Assembly: GCF_003952365.1 (NCBI RefSeq)
Contig: NZ_CP034443.1
Span: 6,317,001-6,381,000 of the forward strand
Length of the DNA: 64,000 nt
Direction of reading: 5' to 3'
Source: Mesorhizobium sp. M9A.F.Ca.ET.002.03.1.2
GTDB taxonomy: Bacteria > Pseudomonadota > Alphaproteobacteria > Rhizobiales > Rhizobiaceae
The first letter of the stretch is position 1. Each line of letters starts with the position of its first letter. Below the pieces are notes generated by a model, which saw only the letters and a list, made by a program, of their open reading frames with translations, had not been told where the DNA came from and did not search any database. Below, piece by piece: positions 45,823 through 54,829 of the stretch. The translations under genes were made by a program, and so were the position numbers.

Positions 45823-46212
45823 ATGCTCGCGGACTTCACCCGCGTGCTCGTCGTCGGAAAGTCGCCGGTCAACCGGGTGGTGGTTTCGAAAATCGTCGAA
45901 CGGTCCGGGCTCAAACCGGTCTCGGAATCGCCCGAAACGGCAGCGGCGACGTTGCGATCGCTCATTCCCGGCGCTGTCGTCCTCGATGGCGGAGCGGACA
46001 ACAAGGACTGCGACGCGCTGATGTCGGGTATCGATGCGTTGCGCCGAACGTCGGGCAAGTCGGTCCCCTCGGTGATCCTGCTTTCAACCAAGAATGGCAC
46101 ACCGGAGAGCCTCGGCCTGTCGAGCATCGTCGATGCGGTGGTCGTCAAACCGATCACGACCGAACGGCTGCAGCCGGTGATCGACCATTTCATCGGGCTC
46201 GGGCGCAGCTAG
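45823..46212 (+). CDS. Atypical response-regulator receiver domain protein
   Basis: A 129-residue stand-alone receiver-like protein. The fold pattern is visible: TRVLVVGKSPVNRVVVSKIVERSGLKPV, the beta-3 Asp in GAVVLDGGADN, SVILLSTKNG with the switch Ser/Thr, and the conserved Lys in DAVVVKPITTERL. The acidic pair that normally ends beta-1 (DD or ED) is replaced by Gly-Lys, so Mg2+ binding and phosphorylation may be impaired. An upstream in-frame ATG at 45763 would add 20 residues. A TTGACA at 45683 may be its -35 element. No partner kinase gene is nearby. Confidence 0.75.
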   Translation: MLADFTRVLVVGKSPVNRVVVSKIVERSGLKPVSESPETAAATLRSLIPGAVVLDGGADNKDCDALMSGIDALRRTSGKSVPSVILLSTKNGTPESLGLSSIVDAVVVKPITTERLQPVIDHFIGLGRS

Positions 46213-46331
46213 CCGGCGTCCGATCCGGCTCACCTGCCCTTCCTCGCTTCTTGCGATCGGATCTGGATGTCTTTATGTCGGCATGCGACCGGCCGGTGTC
46301 GCCTGACAGTGAACCCAGCCCTATGTCCTTT

Positions 46332-46343
46332 TGCAATTGCGAC
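46332..46343. promoter_or_regulatory. TGCAATTGCGAC box before the Fur-family gene
   Basis: TGCAATTGCGAC, followed by GCATCTG, lies 83-94 bp before the Fur-family start. The same 12 bases occur at 50479 before sitA on the same strand. This suggests that the regulator controls itself and the importer. Confidence 0.5.
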
Positions 46344-46425
46344 GCATCTGGGATAGCACTTTCGAACAAATCCGCAGGCATGTTTCGACTTCACGACATG
46401 GCTGTCGATATTGGCGGATCATGAC

Positions 46426-46869
46426 ATGTCCTCAGAACAGACCATCGCCGCGCTTTGCAGGAAACTCGGACTGCGCATCACAGGTCCGCGCCGCGTCATC
46501 ATGCGCGTTCTATCCGAATCCAGCGACCATCCGGATGTGGTGGAACTCCACCGCCGCGTTGTCGCCATCGAGCCGACGATCGCGCTCGCCACTGTCTATC
46601 GCACCGTCAGCCTTCTGCGCGAAAAGGGCATTCTGGAGCGGCACACCTTTGGCGATGGGCGCGCCAGATACGAAACCGTCCCCCGTGAGCATCACGACCA
46701 TCTCATCAACATCGAGACGGGAGATGTCGTCGAATTTCAGTCGGCGGAGATCGAGCGGCTCCAGGAGGAGATCGCCCGACAGCACGGATTCACGATCATC
46801 AGCCACAGACTGGAGATCTACGTGAAGCCGATTCAGAAAACGCGGCGCTCTCGTCAATCCAGAAAATGA
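46426..46869 (+). CDS. Fur-family metalloregulator (Mur/Fur-like)
   Basis: A 147-residue Fur-superfamily repressor with winged helix (LGLRITGPRRVIMRVLSESSDHPDVVELHRRVVAIEPTIALATVYRTVSLLREKGILERHTF) and the metal/dimer region RYETVPREHHDHLINIETGDVVEF and HGFTIISHRLEIYVKP. It lacks the CxxC zinc pairs of Zur and the His triplet of Irr, so it is closest to rhizobial Mur/Fur, manganese- or iron-responsive regulators of sitABCD. It is convergent with the sit operon and shares an upstream box with sitA. The start was taken at MSSEQT; a TTG five codons upstream is possible. Confidence 0.83.
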   Translation: MSSEQTIAALCRKLGLRITGPRRVIMRVLSESSDHPDVVELHRRVVAIEPTIALATVYRTVSLLREKGILERHTFGDGRARYETVPREHHDHLINIETGDVVEFQSAEIERLQEEIARQHGFTIISHRLEIYVKPIQKTRRSRQSRK

Positions 46870-46879
46870 CCGCCCGTTT

Positions 46880-47725
46880 CTAAGCCTCCTCGCCAATCCC
46901 CATTCGGCCCACTTTGAGCGTGGTGACGGCAAAGGCCGCGATGAAGGCGGCGGACAGCATGAGAACGATGGTCGGCGCCGGTGCACTATCGATGAAGAAG
47001 GACAGATAGACACCGAGAAACGAGGCGGCGACCGCGATCGCCACCGACAAGATCAGCATGGCGCTGAATTTCCTTGTCAGCAGGAAGGCGATGGCGCCAG
47101 GCGCGATCAGCATAGCGATGGCCATGATGATGCCGACCGCCTTCAGCGCGCCGACGATGGTGAGCGAGATCAGGCAAAGCAGGCCGTAATGGAGCAGATT
47201 GACCCGAAGACCAACCGCGCGAGCCTGGGCCGGGTCGAAGGCGTGCAGCAGGAAGTCGCGCCACTTGATCCCGATGATGCCGGCCGTGATCGCAGCAATG
47301 AGCCCCGTTTCAACGATGTCGCGCAGGCCGATGCCCAGCACGTCGCCGAACAATATGTGGTCGAGATGCACGTTGGACTGGATCTTTACGTAAAGCACCA
47401 GGCCGAGGCCGAACATGCCGGAGAAGACGATGCCCATTACCGTGTCCTGCTTGATGCGGCTGTTGTCCTTGAGAAAGCCGGTTGCGAGAGCGCAGATCAT
47501 CCCGGCGGCGAAGGCACCGACCGAATAGGGGAATCCAACGATGTATGCGATGACCACGCCGGGAAAGACGGCGTGGCTGATGGCGTCGCCCATCAGCGAC
47601 CAGCCCTTGAGAACGAGGAAGCAGGAGAGCAACGCCGTCGGCACAGCGACCAGAACCGAAACAATCAGGGCATTGACCATGAAGCCGAACTGGAAGGGAG
47701 TAAGCAGCGTATCGACGATGCTCAT
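46880..47725 (-). CDS. sitD: Manganese/iron ABC transporter permease SitD
   Basis: A 281-residue permease of the zinc/manganese/iron (ABC-3) family with about eight hydrophobic segments. Marks are LSCFLVLKGWSLMGDAISHAVFPGVVIAYIVGFPYSVGAFAAGM near residues 30-75 and KAVGIIMAIAMLIAPGAIAFLLTRKFSAML near 195. It begins by a 4-bp ATGA overlap with sitC and is the last gene of the operon, ending 10 bp from the convergent Fur-family gene. Confidence 0.9.
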   Translation of the reverse strand: MSIVDTLLTPFQFGFMVNALIVSVLVAVPTALLSCFLVLKGWSLMGDAISHAVFPGVVIAYIVGFPYSVGAFAAGMICALATGFLKDNSRIKQDTVMGIVFSGMFGLGLVLYVKIQSNVHLDHILFGDVLGIGLRDIVETGLIAAITAGIIGIKWRDFLLHAFDPAQARAVGLRVNLLHYGLLCLISLTIVGALKAVGIIMAIAMLIAPGAIAFLLTRKFSAMLILSVAIAVAASFLGVYLSFFIDSAPAPTIVLMLSAAFIAAFAVTTLKVGRMGIGEEA

Positions 47726-48579
47726 GGGCTGGCCTCCAAGGCGCTCGCCGCGCGGCGGCGAGCTGCCAGCATTCCGTGCTTGGGAGCGAAGAAGAACGCG
47801 GCGAGAAAGATCAGCGTCTGCAGCACGACGATGATGCCGCCGGTGGCGCCGTCGAGGAAGTAGCTGGCATAGGCGCCGGTGAAACTCGTGGCCGCGCCGA
47901 TGAAAACCGCGATGACGAGCAGGCGCGGAAAGCGGTCCGTCAGAAGATAGGCGGTCGCGCCGGGCGTCACCACCATGCAGATGACGAGAAAGGCGCCGAC
48001 GGTCTGAAGCGCGGCGACCGTGGAGGCCGATAGCAGCGTGAAGAACATGATCTTGAGCGCGCTCGGGTTGAGGCCGATCGAGCGGGCATGGCTCTCGTCG
48101 AAGAAGACCACCATCAGGTCCTTCCATTTCACCAGCAGGATGGCGAGCGAGACGAAGCCTATGATGGCGAGCTGAAGCGTGTCTTCCGGGGTGATGGCCA
48201 GGATATTGCCGAGCACGATCGTCTGGATGTTCACGGAGGTCGGTGACAGCGACACCATGAACAGGCCGAGGCCGAAGAAGGAGGAGAAGATCAGGCCGAT
48301 GATGGCGTCCTCCTTCAGCTTGGTGCGCTGGTTGAGGAAGAGCATCGCCGCAGCGGCGAGCCCGCCGGAGAAAAAGGCGCCGATCGAGAAGGGAAGGCCC
48401 AGCATATAGGCGCCGGCGACGCCCGGCACGATCGAATGCGAGAGCGCGTCGCCGATCAGCGACCAGCCTTTCAGCATCAGATAGCAGGACAGGAAGGCGC
48501 AGACACCGCCGACCAAGGCGGACACCCACATGGCATTGAGCATATATTCGTAGCCGAACGGCTCGAGCAGGACACTCAT
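47722..48579 (-). CDS. sitC: Manganese/iron ABC transporter permease SitC
   Basis: A 285-residue ABC-3 family permease, paralogous to SitD ([47 protein letters not shown] near residues 33-78, [30 protein letters not shown] near 190). The two permeases form a heterodimeric channel. It overlaps sitB at its start and sitD at its end by 4 bp each. Confidence 0.9.
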   Translation of the reverse strand: MSVLLEPFGYEYMLNAMWVSALVGGVCAFLSCYLMLKGWSLIGDALSHSIVPGVAGAYMLGLPFSIGAFFSGGLAAAAMLFLNQRTKLKEDAIIGLIFSSFFGLGLFMVSLSPTSVNIQTIVLGNILAITPEDTLQLAIIGFVSLAILLVKWKDLMVVFFDESHARSIGLNPSALKIMFFTLLSASTVAALQTVGAFLVICMVVTPGATAYLLTDRFPRLLVIAVFIGAATSFTGAYASYFLDGATGGIIVVLQTLIFLAAFFFAPKHGMLAARRRAASALEASP

Positions 48580-49481
48580 TCGTCCGGTTCCCGCATCTTT
48601 TGCTGCATGGCGCCGTTCTCTCCGTAGAAGACCAGTGGCCGCTCGTCGTCGGTGATGACGGCAAGGCGGCGCTTGTCGTCGTCCTCATGCAGTCCGGCGC
48701 CGCCCAGCACGAAATGGCGCAAGACGCCGCCAAAAGCCTTTTCCAGGTTCGCCTGCGTGAAGGTCTGGCCTGTCGGCCCGTAGGCAAGGACCGTGTTCCG
48801 GAGCAGCACGGCACGGTCGCAGAATTCCGGCACGCTACCCAGATTGTGCGTCGAGACCAGCATCACTCGGCCTTCGTTCCGGAGCGCGCGCAGCAGTTCG
48901 ACGATAGCGTCCTCGGTCCTGACGTCGACGCCGGTGAAGGGCTCGTCGAGCAGGATGACGCGCCCGTCCTGCGCCAGCGCCCGAGCGAGAAAGACGCGCT
49001 TCTTCTGCCCGCCCGAAAGCTCGCCGATCTGGCGCTTACGGAAATCGCTCATGCCGACACGCGCAAGCGCGGCCGTAACCGCCTCACGATCAGCCGCCTT
49101 CGGGAGGCGCATCATGCCCATATGGCCGTAGCGGCCCATCATGACGACGTCCTCGACCAGGACTGGAAAGTTCCAGTCAACCTCCTCGGCCTGCGGCACA
49201 TAGGCGACGACGTTCTTCCTCAGCGCGGCCGCGGCCGGCTGTCCGAGAACAAGAATCTCTCCCTTTGCCAGCCGCACGAAGCCCATGATGGCTTTGAACA
49301 GCGTCGACTTGCCCGAGCCGTTGACACCGACAAGTGCCGTGATCGTGCCTGTCGGAATTTCAAAGCTCGCATCCCGCAGCGCCGTTTGGCCGTTGCGGTA
49401 GGTGACGGTCGCGCCCCGGACGGCGAGACCGCCTCCCGCATCCTCGGACACGGGGGCAAGAGGCGGAACGGCTGCGTTCAT
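48576..49481 (-). CDS. sitB: Manganese/iron ABC transporter ATPase SitB
   Basis: A 301-residue ATPase with Walker [19 protein letters not shown] near residue 50, Q-loop [26 protein letters not shown] near 95, signature [18 protein letters not shown] near 155 and Walker [13 protein letters not shown] near 178. The DWNFP segment is typical of the Mn/Fe/Zn group. It overlaps both neighbours by ATGA junctions. Confidence 0.92.
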   Translation of the reverse strand: MNAAVPPLAPVSEDAGGGLAVRGATVTYRNGQTALRDASFEIPTGTITALVGVNGSGKSTLFKAIMGFVRLAKGEILVLGQPAAAALRKNVVAYVPQAEEVDWNFPVLVEDVVMMGRYGHMGMMRLPKAADREAVTAALARVGMSDFRKRQIGELSGGQKKRVFLARALAQDGRVILLDEPFTGVDVRTEDAIVELLRALRNEGRVMLVSTHNLGSVPEFCDRAVLLRNTVLAYGPTGQTFTQANLEKAFGGVLRHFVLGGAGLHEDDDKRRLAVITDDERPLVFYGENGAMQQKMREPDE

Positions 49482-50398
49482 TGCGACAGCCCTGTGGCGA
49501 GGCCTTTCTGAATCGTATCCGATGTCACCCGCAGCAGGTCGATATAGGTCGGCACCGGGCCGTCCGCCTGGCTGAGAGAGTCGACATAGAGCACGCCGCC
49601 GTAATGCGCTCCGGTCTCGCGCGCGACCTGCCGAGCCGGCTTGTCGGACACGGTGCTTTCGCTGAAGACGGCGACGATCTTGTTTTCCCTGACGGCGTCG
49701 ATCACCTTGCGAACCTGCCGCGGGGTGCCTTGCTGGTCAGCGTTGATCGGCCACAAATAAAGCTCCTTCAGCTCGAAATCGCGTGCGAGGTAGGAGAAAG
49801 CGCCTTCGCTCGACACCAGCCAGCGCTTGTCCTGCGGGATCGAGGCAAGCTTATCGCGGATCGGCGCGACGGCCGCCTCTATCTTTGCCTTGTAGGCTTC
49901 TGCGTTGGCCTTGTAGGTCTCGGCATGCGCCGGATCGTGCTCGACGAAGGCGTCGCGGATATTGTCGACGTAGATCAGCGCGCTTGTCGGCGACATCCAC
50001 GCATGCGGATTCGGTTTGCCCGTATAGGGTCCCTCGGCGATGCTCATCGGTTGGACGCCCTCAGAGACGACAGCGCCGGGCACGTCGCTGAGGTTCTGGA
50101 AGAATTTCTCGAACCAGAGTTCGAGGCCGAGCCCGTTCCACAGAATGAGCTGTGCGCCCTGGGCGCGCTGAATGTCACCCGGCGTTGGCGCGTAATTGTG
50201 GATTTCTGCGCCCGGCTTTGTGATCGATTCCACGATTGCTGCGTCGCCCGCCACGTTCTTCGCCATGTCGGCGATGACGGTGAAGGTCGTCACGGCCTTG
50301 AATTTTTCCTGCGCCTTCGCTGGGCTTAAAGCCACTGCCGCAGCGAACACCGCAGCCATCAACCCGACAACAACCAATCGCCCGTATCTCTCGATCAT
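49478..50398 (-). CDS. sitA: Manganese/iron-binding periplasmic protein SitA
   Basis: A 306-residue cluster A-I metal-binding protein. Residues 1-29 are a signal peptide ([20 protein letters not shown]). Metal ligands are likely in [18 protein letters not shown] (His near 67), PNPHAWMSP (His near 132), [13 protein letters not shown] (Glu near 197) and [10 protein letters not shown]. There is no His-rich loop as in zinc-specific ZnuA, so Mn2+ or Fe2+ is the likely cargo. The ATG at 50398 has AGGAGATATTG upstream. A Mur-box-like sequence lies 81-101 bp before the start. Confidence 0.92.
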   Translation of the reverse strand: MIERYGRLVVVGLMAAVFAAAVALSPAKAQEKFKAVTTFTVIADMAKNVAGDAAIVESITKPGAEIHNYAPTPGDIQRAQGAQLILWNGLGLELWFEKFFQNLSDVPGAVVSEGVQPMSIAEGPYTGKPNPHAWMSPTSALIYVDNIRDAFVEHDPAHAETYKANAEAYKAKIEAAVAPIRDKLASIPQDKRWLVSSEGAFSYLARDFELKELYLWPINADQQGTPRQVRKVIDAVRENKIVAVFSESTVSDKPARQVARETGAHYGGVLYVDSLSQADGPVPTYIDLLRVTSDTIQKGLATGLSQ

Positions 50399-50478
50399 CA
50401 ATATCTCCTGTCGCGATTTACTCTCATGTCCGCCGGTAGCGGCCAATATGCGACTGCGACGCGCGCTTTCGAATATTC

Positions 50479-50499
50479 TGCAATTGCGACTGATTTGCA
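50479..50499. promoter_or_regulatory. Mur-box-like operator before sitA
   Basis: TGCAATTGCGAC followed by TGATTTGCA makes an imperfect 21-bp palindrome with outer TGCAA/TTGCA arms, 81-101 bp before the sitA start. Rhizobial Mur binds TGCAA-rich sites near sitA. The first 12 bases are repeated exactly before the Fur-family gene at 46332. Confidence 0.58.
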
Positions 50500-50644
50500 A
50501 GTAGAAAACGGTTTGACGCCGCGGATTGCATGCGGCCGAGCGATTTGGCGTCAGCGACAGTGCGATCCTATGGCCAAGCGAACAACAAGATTGCGACACG
50601 TTGATGTCCAGCATCGACGTCCGGCCCGACGCCGAGACACGCGA

Positions 50645-51361
50645 TCAGCCGGCTTTCCCGATGCTTTCGATCAGCCGGGGCAATTCAGAGAGATCGGCGA
50701 TCTGGCGGAAGCGAGGCGCGGTGACCGGCGGCTCGACATGTTCCAGCACCCAGGTCAGTTCATGCGGCACGTGGATGCCCCAACTGCCGGCCTCGATGGC
50801 CGGTACCACGTCCGACTTCAGCGAATTGCCGACCATCATGCTTTTTTCGGCGCCATCGCCGTGGCGACTGAAGATGCGGGCATACGTGGCGGGGCTCTTG
50901 TCGCTGACGATCTCGACGGCATCGAACAGGTCACCCAGACCGGATTGCGCCAGCTTGCGTTCCTGATCGAAGAGGTCGCCCTTGGTGATCAGCACCAGGC
51001 GATACGCGCCTGCCAGCTCTTCCACGGCTTCGCGCGCATGGGGCAGCGCCTCGATCGGATGGCTAAGCATCTCGCGACCCGCGGCAAGAATTTCGGCGAT
51101 GACCGAGGCCGGCGCGCGGCCCCCGGTAATCTCGATCGCCGTTTCGATCATTGACAGGGTAAACCCCTTGATGCCGAAGCCGTAGACGGCGAGGTTGCGC
51201 TTCTCGGCCTCCAGCAATCTTGCCGAAATGTGCTGTTCCTCGGCATGATCGGCAAGCAGCGCGGCAAAGCGCCTCTCGGTCATGCGGAAGAACTGCTCGT
51301 TCTGCCAGAGCGTGTCGTCGGCGTCGAAGCCGATGGTGGTCAATTCATGATTGTTCTGCAT
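50645..51361 (-). CDS. HAD-family hydrolase
   Basis: A 238-residue haloacid-dehalogenase-type phosphatase with the four motifs in order: TIGFDADDTLWQNEQFF (nucleophile Asp) near residue 10, LVLITKGD near 125, the Lys in EIVSDKSPATY near 153 and MMVGNSLKSDVVPAIEAG near 180. The DADDT form with a helical cap suggests a small-molecule phosphatase; the substrate is unknown. The start was taken at MQNNHELTT, since the upstream frame is Arg-rich and unlikely. It is divergent from the puuA-like gene. Confidence 0.88.
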   Translation of the reverse strand: MQNNHELTTIGFDADDTLWQNEQFFRMTERRFAALLADHAEEQHISARLLEAEKRNLAVYGFGIKGFTLSMIETAIEITGGRAPASVIAEILAAGREMLSHPIEALPHAREAVEELAGAYRLVLITKGDLFDQERKLAQSGLGDLFDAVEIVSDKSPATYARIFSRHGDGAEKSMMVGNSLKSDVVPAIEAGSWGIHVPHELTWVLEHVEPPVTAPRFRQIADLSELPRLIESIGKAG

Positions 51362-51514
51362 TCGACGTCTTCGAACCGAGGCAACTGGATTCGCATCGAA
51401 CCTAAGCCGCCTGGAGCGATTTTCAACTGCGCGGGCGAACGCAGGCCGGCTCCCCTTCCCTTCCATCACCGGCCCCGGCTATACTCCCAAATCCGAAACC
51501 CAATCTGGTGATTG

Positions 51515-52948
51515 ATGCCGCCTGCAAAAAAGGAAGTCCGTCCGTCGAGCCGCGGAGGACGCGCCCGCACGCCTGCCTTCGTGAAAAATCAACGCGGCGT
51601 GAAGAACTGGAAGGAAGTCAGCGCCTGGCTGGAATGGCGCGGCATCGAAGATATCGAATGCATTACGCCCGACCAGGCGGGTGTTGCGCGCGGCAAGATG
51701 ATGCCGTCGAAGAAATTCACCTCCAACACCTCGCTGGCGCTGCCTTCGGCGGTGTTCATGACGACGATCTCCGGCGGCTACCCTGAGGACGGCAACGGCT
51801 TCCACTATCCGGAAGACGACGGCGACCTCAAGCTGATGCCGGACCTTTCGACACTGACCGTGGTGCCGTGGGAAGAGGATCCGACGGCGGCGGTTATCTG
51901 CGACCTGGTCCACCAGGACGGCCGCTCGGTCGAGTTCACGCCGCGCAACGTGCTGAAGCGCGTGCTTGCCGCCTACGACAAGCGCGGACTGAAGCCGGTG
52001 GTGGCGCCCGAGATCGAGTTCTACCTGGTGCGCAAGAATCCCGATCCGGATTACCCGTTGACCCCGCCGGTCGGGCGCTCCGGCCGACCGATCGGCGGCG
52101 GCGCCGGCTATTCGATCGCCGGCGTCAACGAGTTCGACGAACTGATCGACGACATCTACCATTTCTCCGAAAGCCAGGGCCTGGAAATCGACACGCTGAT
52201 CCATGAGGAAGGCGCCGGCCAGCTCGAGATCAATCTGCGCCACGGCGATCCGATCGAGCTCGCCGACCAGGTGTTCATGTTCAAGCGCACCATCCGCGAG
52301 GCGGCGCTGAAGCATGATATCTATGCCACCTTCATGGCCAAGCCGATCCAGGGGCAGCCCGGTTCGGCCATGCATATCCACCAGTCGATCATCGACAAGA
52401 AGACCGGCAGAAACGTCTTTTCTGCCGAGGACGGCTCGGAAACCGAAGCCTTCTTCCATTTCGTCGGCGGCATGCAGAAGCACGTGCCGAACGCGCTGGT
52501 GATGTTTGCGCCCTATGTCAACTCCTACCGCCGGCTGACGCAGTCGGCTTCGGCGCCGGTCAACAACAAGTGGGGCTACGACAACCGCACCACCGCGTTC
52601 CGCGTTCCGCGCTCCGACCCGGCAGCCAGGCGCGTCGAAAACCGCATCCCCTCCTCCGACGCCAATCCCTATCTGGCGCTGGCCGCATCGCTTGCCTGCG
52701 GGCTGATCGGCATGACCAACAAGATCAAGGCCGAACCGCCGGTTCTCACCACCGCCAACGAGGACGAGATCGACCTGCCGCGCAGCCTGCTCGAAGCCGT
52801 CGACCTGTTCGAAGCCGACGAAGAACTCTGTGCGCTGCTCGGCAAGTCGTTCGCCGCGACTTATGCGGCGATCAAGCGGGCGGAATTCGAGACCTTCATG
52901 GAAGTGATCAGCCCGTGGGAGCGGGAATATCTGCTGCTGAATGTTTAG
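51515..52948 (+). CDS. puuA: Gamma-glutamylputrescine synthetase-like (glutamine synthetase family)
   Basis: A 477-residue glutamine-synthetase-fold enzyme of the PuuA/GlnT branch, probably joining glutamate to putrescine. It has the N-terminal beta-grasp region (NWKEVSAWLEWRGIEDIECITPDQAGVARGK), the metal-binding APEIEFYLV near 173 and GAGQLEINLRHGDP near 237, the catalytic HIHQSIIDKKTGRN near 290, NSYRRLTQ near 335 and RVENRIPSSDANPYLALAASLACGL near 375. A puuB-like oxidase gene follows on the same strand after the repeat-flanked insert, which supports the putrescine role over ordinary glutamine synthesis. Confidence 0.82.
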   Translation: MPPAKKEVRPSSRGGRARTPAFVKNQRGVKNWKEVSAWLEWRGIEDIECITPDQAGVARGKMMPSKKFTSNTSLALPSAVFMTTISGGYPEDGNGFHYPEDDGDLKLMPDLSTLTVVPWEEDPTAAVICDLVHQDGRSVEFTPRNVLKRVLAAYDKRGLKPVVAPEIEFYLVRKNPDPDYPLTPPVGRSGRPIGGGAGYSIAGVNEFDELIDDIYHFSESQGLEIDTLIHEEGAGQLEINLRHGDPIELADQVFMFKRTIREAALKHDIYATFMAKPIQGQPGSAMHIHQSIIDKKTGRNVFSAEDGSETEAFFHFVGGMQKHVPNALVMFAPYVNSYRRLTQSASAPVNNKWGYDNRTTAFRVPRSDPAARRVENRIPSSDANPYLALAASLACGLIGMTNKIKAEPPVLTTANEDEIDLPRSLLEAVDLFEADEELCALLGKSFAATYAAIKRAEFETFMEVISPWEREYLLLNV

Positions 52949-52954
52949 GGGACT

Positions 52955-52978
52955 AGGGCAATAGGGCAATAGGGCAAT
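52955..52978 (+). repeat. Octamer repeat array upstream of the four-helix-bundle gene
   Basis: Three units of AGGGCAAT followed by AGGGGGAG. The reverse complement of the unit, ATTGCCCT, differs by one base from ACTGCCCT, the downstream array in the same phase. The two arrays are therefore inverted around the gene. Confidence 0.85.
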
Positions 52979-52990
52979 AGGGGGAGCACG

Positions 52991-53359
52991 GTGACGGCTA
53001 GGATTGAATCATACCGGGATCTGATCGTCTGGCAGCAAGGAATGGACCTGGCCGTTTCAGTTTACGAGATGACAAGAGCTTGGCCGAAAGATGAACTCTA
53101 TGGGCTGACGAATCAGGTGCGTCGAGCAGCAACCTCGATACCCGCCAACATCGCCGAGGGTTACGGTCGAGAGAGTCGAGCTTCTTACCAGCAATTTCTC
53201 AGAATCGCTCAAGGGTCACTCAAAGAGTTAGAGACGCATCTTCTGATCGCACAGCGTGTTGGAATCGTTTCAACTGAAGCGGTCGGGCCTTTGATGGCTC
53301 TCAGCGAGAGCGTCGGAAAACTCGTACGACTTCTGATCCGTAAGCTGTCGAACGAATAG
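52991..53359 (+). CDS. Four-helix-bundle protein (23S rRNA intervening-sequence protein family)
   Basis: A 122-residue protein starting at GTG and beginning MTARIESYRDLIVWQQGMDLAVSVYEMTRAWPKDELYGLTNQVRRAATSIPANIAEGYGRES. This is the family pattern of small helical proteins first seen in 23S rRNA intervening sequences and related in fold to Avd of diversity-generating retroelements. The later helices carry FLRIAQGSLKELETHLLIAQRVG. Family members form pentameric barrels and are thought to bind nucleic acid; no function is proven. It lies between puuA- and puuB-like genes on the same strand and is bracketed by inverted 8-bp repeat arrays. Confidence 0.9.
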   Translation: MTARIESYRDLIVWQQGMDLAVSVYEMTRAWPKDELYGLTNQVRRAATSIPANIAEGYGRESRASYQQFLRIAQGSLKELETHLLIAQRVGIVSTEAVGPLMALSESVGKLVRLLIRKLSNE

Positions 53360-53362
53360 ATA

Positions 53363-53530
53363 CCTACTGCCCTACTGCCCTACTGCCCTACTGCCCTACT
53401 GCCCTACTGCCCTACTTCCCTACTGCCCTACTGCCCTACTGCCCTACTTCCCTACTGCCCTACTGCCCTACTGCCCTACTGCCCTACTGCCCTACTGCCC
53501 TACTTCCCTACTGCCCTACTTCCCTACTCC
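53363..53530 (+). repeat. 21-unit octamer array (CCTACTGC) downstream of the four-helix-bundle gene
   Basis: 168 bp made of exactly 21 uninterrupted units: 16 CCTACTGC, four CCTACTTC (units 7, 11, 18 and 20) and a final CCTACTCC. It starts 4 bp after the gene's stop and ends 13 bp before the puuB-like ATG, so it forms the whole spacer. There are no spacers between units, so this is not a CRISPR array. Confidence 0.95.
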
Positions 53531-53542
53531 CTGTCGATCATC

Positions 53543-54829
53543 ATGCCCTACCAATCCCCAATCTCCCCCGGCCGCTCCTGGTACGAGGACACCGCCGGCC
53601 CACGGCCCGAATACCCGGCGCTCGACGGCGACCGGACGTGCGATGTCGTCATTGTCGGCGGCGGCTTCACCGGCCTGTCGGCGGCGGCGCACCTTGCCAA
53701 GGCCGGCAGCAATGTCGTGCTGATCGAAACGCATCGTTTCGGTGACGGCGCATCGGGCCGCAATGGCGGCCAGCTCGGCACCGGCCAGCGCTCCTGGGCC
53801 GAGGAACTGGAGGCGGAATACGGTTTTTCCCGTGCCAAGGCGCTGTTCGACCTCGCCGAAGAGGCCAAGGCGCATTTCCTCGAATTCGCCGCCGCCAACA
53901 AGATCGAGATCGACTACATGCCTGGCCAGATGTCGTTGGCGCACAAGCAACGCTATGTCGACGACTACAAGGCGCATGCCGAGATCATGGCGAACCGCTT
54001 CGGCTATCCGCACATCACCTTCATGGACGCGAAGGAGACGGCGGAGCGGCTGGGCTCGACGCGCTACTTCGGCGGCACGCGCGATATCGGAACCGGGCAC
54101 ATCCATCCGCTGAAGCTGGTGATCGGCACGGCAAACGTGGCGGCGCAGGCGGGCGCGCAGCTGTTCGAGCAGACGCCGGCGACCGGCATCGCGTCCCTTG
54201 GCGGCAAGGTGAAGGTTACGACGCCGAAAGGCACGATATCCGCCGAGAAATGTCTGATCGGCGTCAACGCCCATGGCGGCACGCTCGAGCCGGTGAGTGC
54301 CGCGCACATCATGCCGATCGGCTCCTTCATCGGCGCGACGGTGCCGCTGGGGGCCGACACAAAAGTGCTGCCGGGCGGTGAGTCGGTCGATGATTCCCGC
54401 TTCGTCGTGCGCTACTTCCGCAAATCGGCGGATGGGCGGCTGCTGTTCGGCGGGCGCGAGATCTATGCCGTCAACGACCCTAAGGACATCCATATCCACA
54501 TCCGCCGGCAGATCGCCGAGCTTTACCCTGACCTCAGGGATGTCGAGATCTCCCATGGCTGGGGCGGCTATGTCGGCATCACGATGCCGAGAAAACCCTT
54601 CGTGCGCGAGGTGATGCCCAATGTGATCTCGGTCGGCGGCTATTCCGGCCACGGTGTCATGCTGTCGAACTTTTTCGGCAAGCTCTATGCCGAAACCGTT
54701 GCCGGCAACCGGGATCGGCTGAGGCTGATCGAGGATCTGAAAATCCCGGCCTTTCCCGGTGGCCGACGCTTCCGAGCGCCTCTGCTCTTTCTCGCGCTCA
54801 ACTGGTATGCCTTGAGGGACCGGATATAA
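53543..54829 (+). CDS. puuB: Gamma-glutamylputrescine oxidase-like FAD oxidoreductase
   Basis: A 428-residue flavoenzyme of the DAO family. The FAD-binding Rossmann motif is CDVVIVGGGFTGLSAAAHLAKAGSNVVLIE near residue 33, followed by GDGASGRNGGQLGTGQR near 67 and the C-terminal VISVGGYSGHGVMLSNFFGKLYAE near 370. The order and length match PuuB, which oxidises gamma-glutamylputrescine to the aldehyde. It follows the puuA-like gene in direction; the octamer array ends just before its ATG, and no good Shine-Dalgarno is visible in the 13-bp remainder. Confidence 0.85.
   Translation: MPYQSPISPGRSWYEDTAGPRPEYPALDGDRTCDVVIVGGGFTGLSAAAHLAKAGSNVVLIETHRFGDGASGRNGGQLGTGQRSWAEELEAEYGFSRAKALFDLAEEAKAHFLEFAAANKIEIDYMPGQMSLAHKQRYVDDYKAHAEIMANRFGYPHITFMDAKETAERLGSTRYFGGTRDIGTGHIHPLKLVIGTANVAAQAGAQLFEQTPATGIASLGGKVKVTTPKGTISAEKCLIGVNAHGGTLEPVSAAHIMPIGSFIGATVPLGADTKVLPGGESVDDSRFVVRYFRKSADGRLLFGGREIYAVNDPKDIHIHIRRQIAELYPDLRDVEISHGWGGYVGITMPRKPFVREVMPNVISVGGYSGHGVMLSNFFGKLYAETVAGNRDRLRLIEDLKIPAFPGGRRFRAPLLFLALNWYALRDRI

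Noticed and set aside
46426..46869. Calling the Fur-family protein Zur
   Set aside because: It lacks the CxxC pairs of Zur, and the adjacent SitA lacks a His-rich zinc loop.
53363..53530. CRISPR array
   Set aside because: The 8-bp units are contiguous with no spacers, and no cas genes are present.
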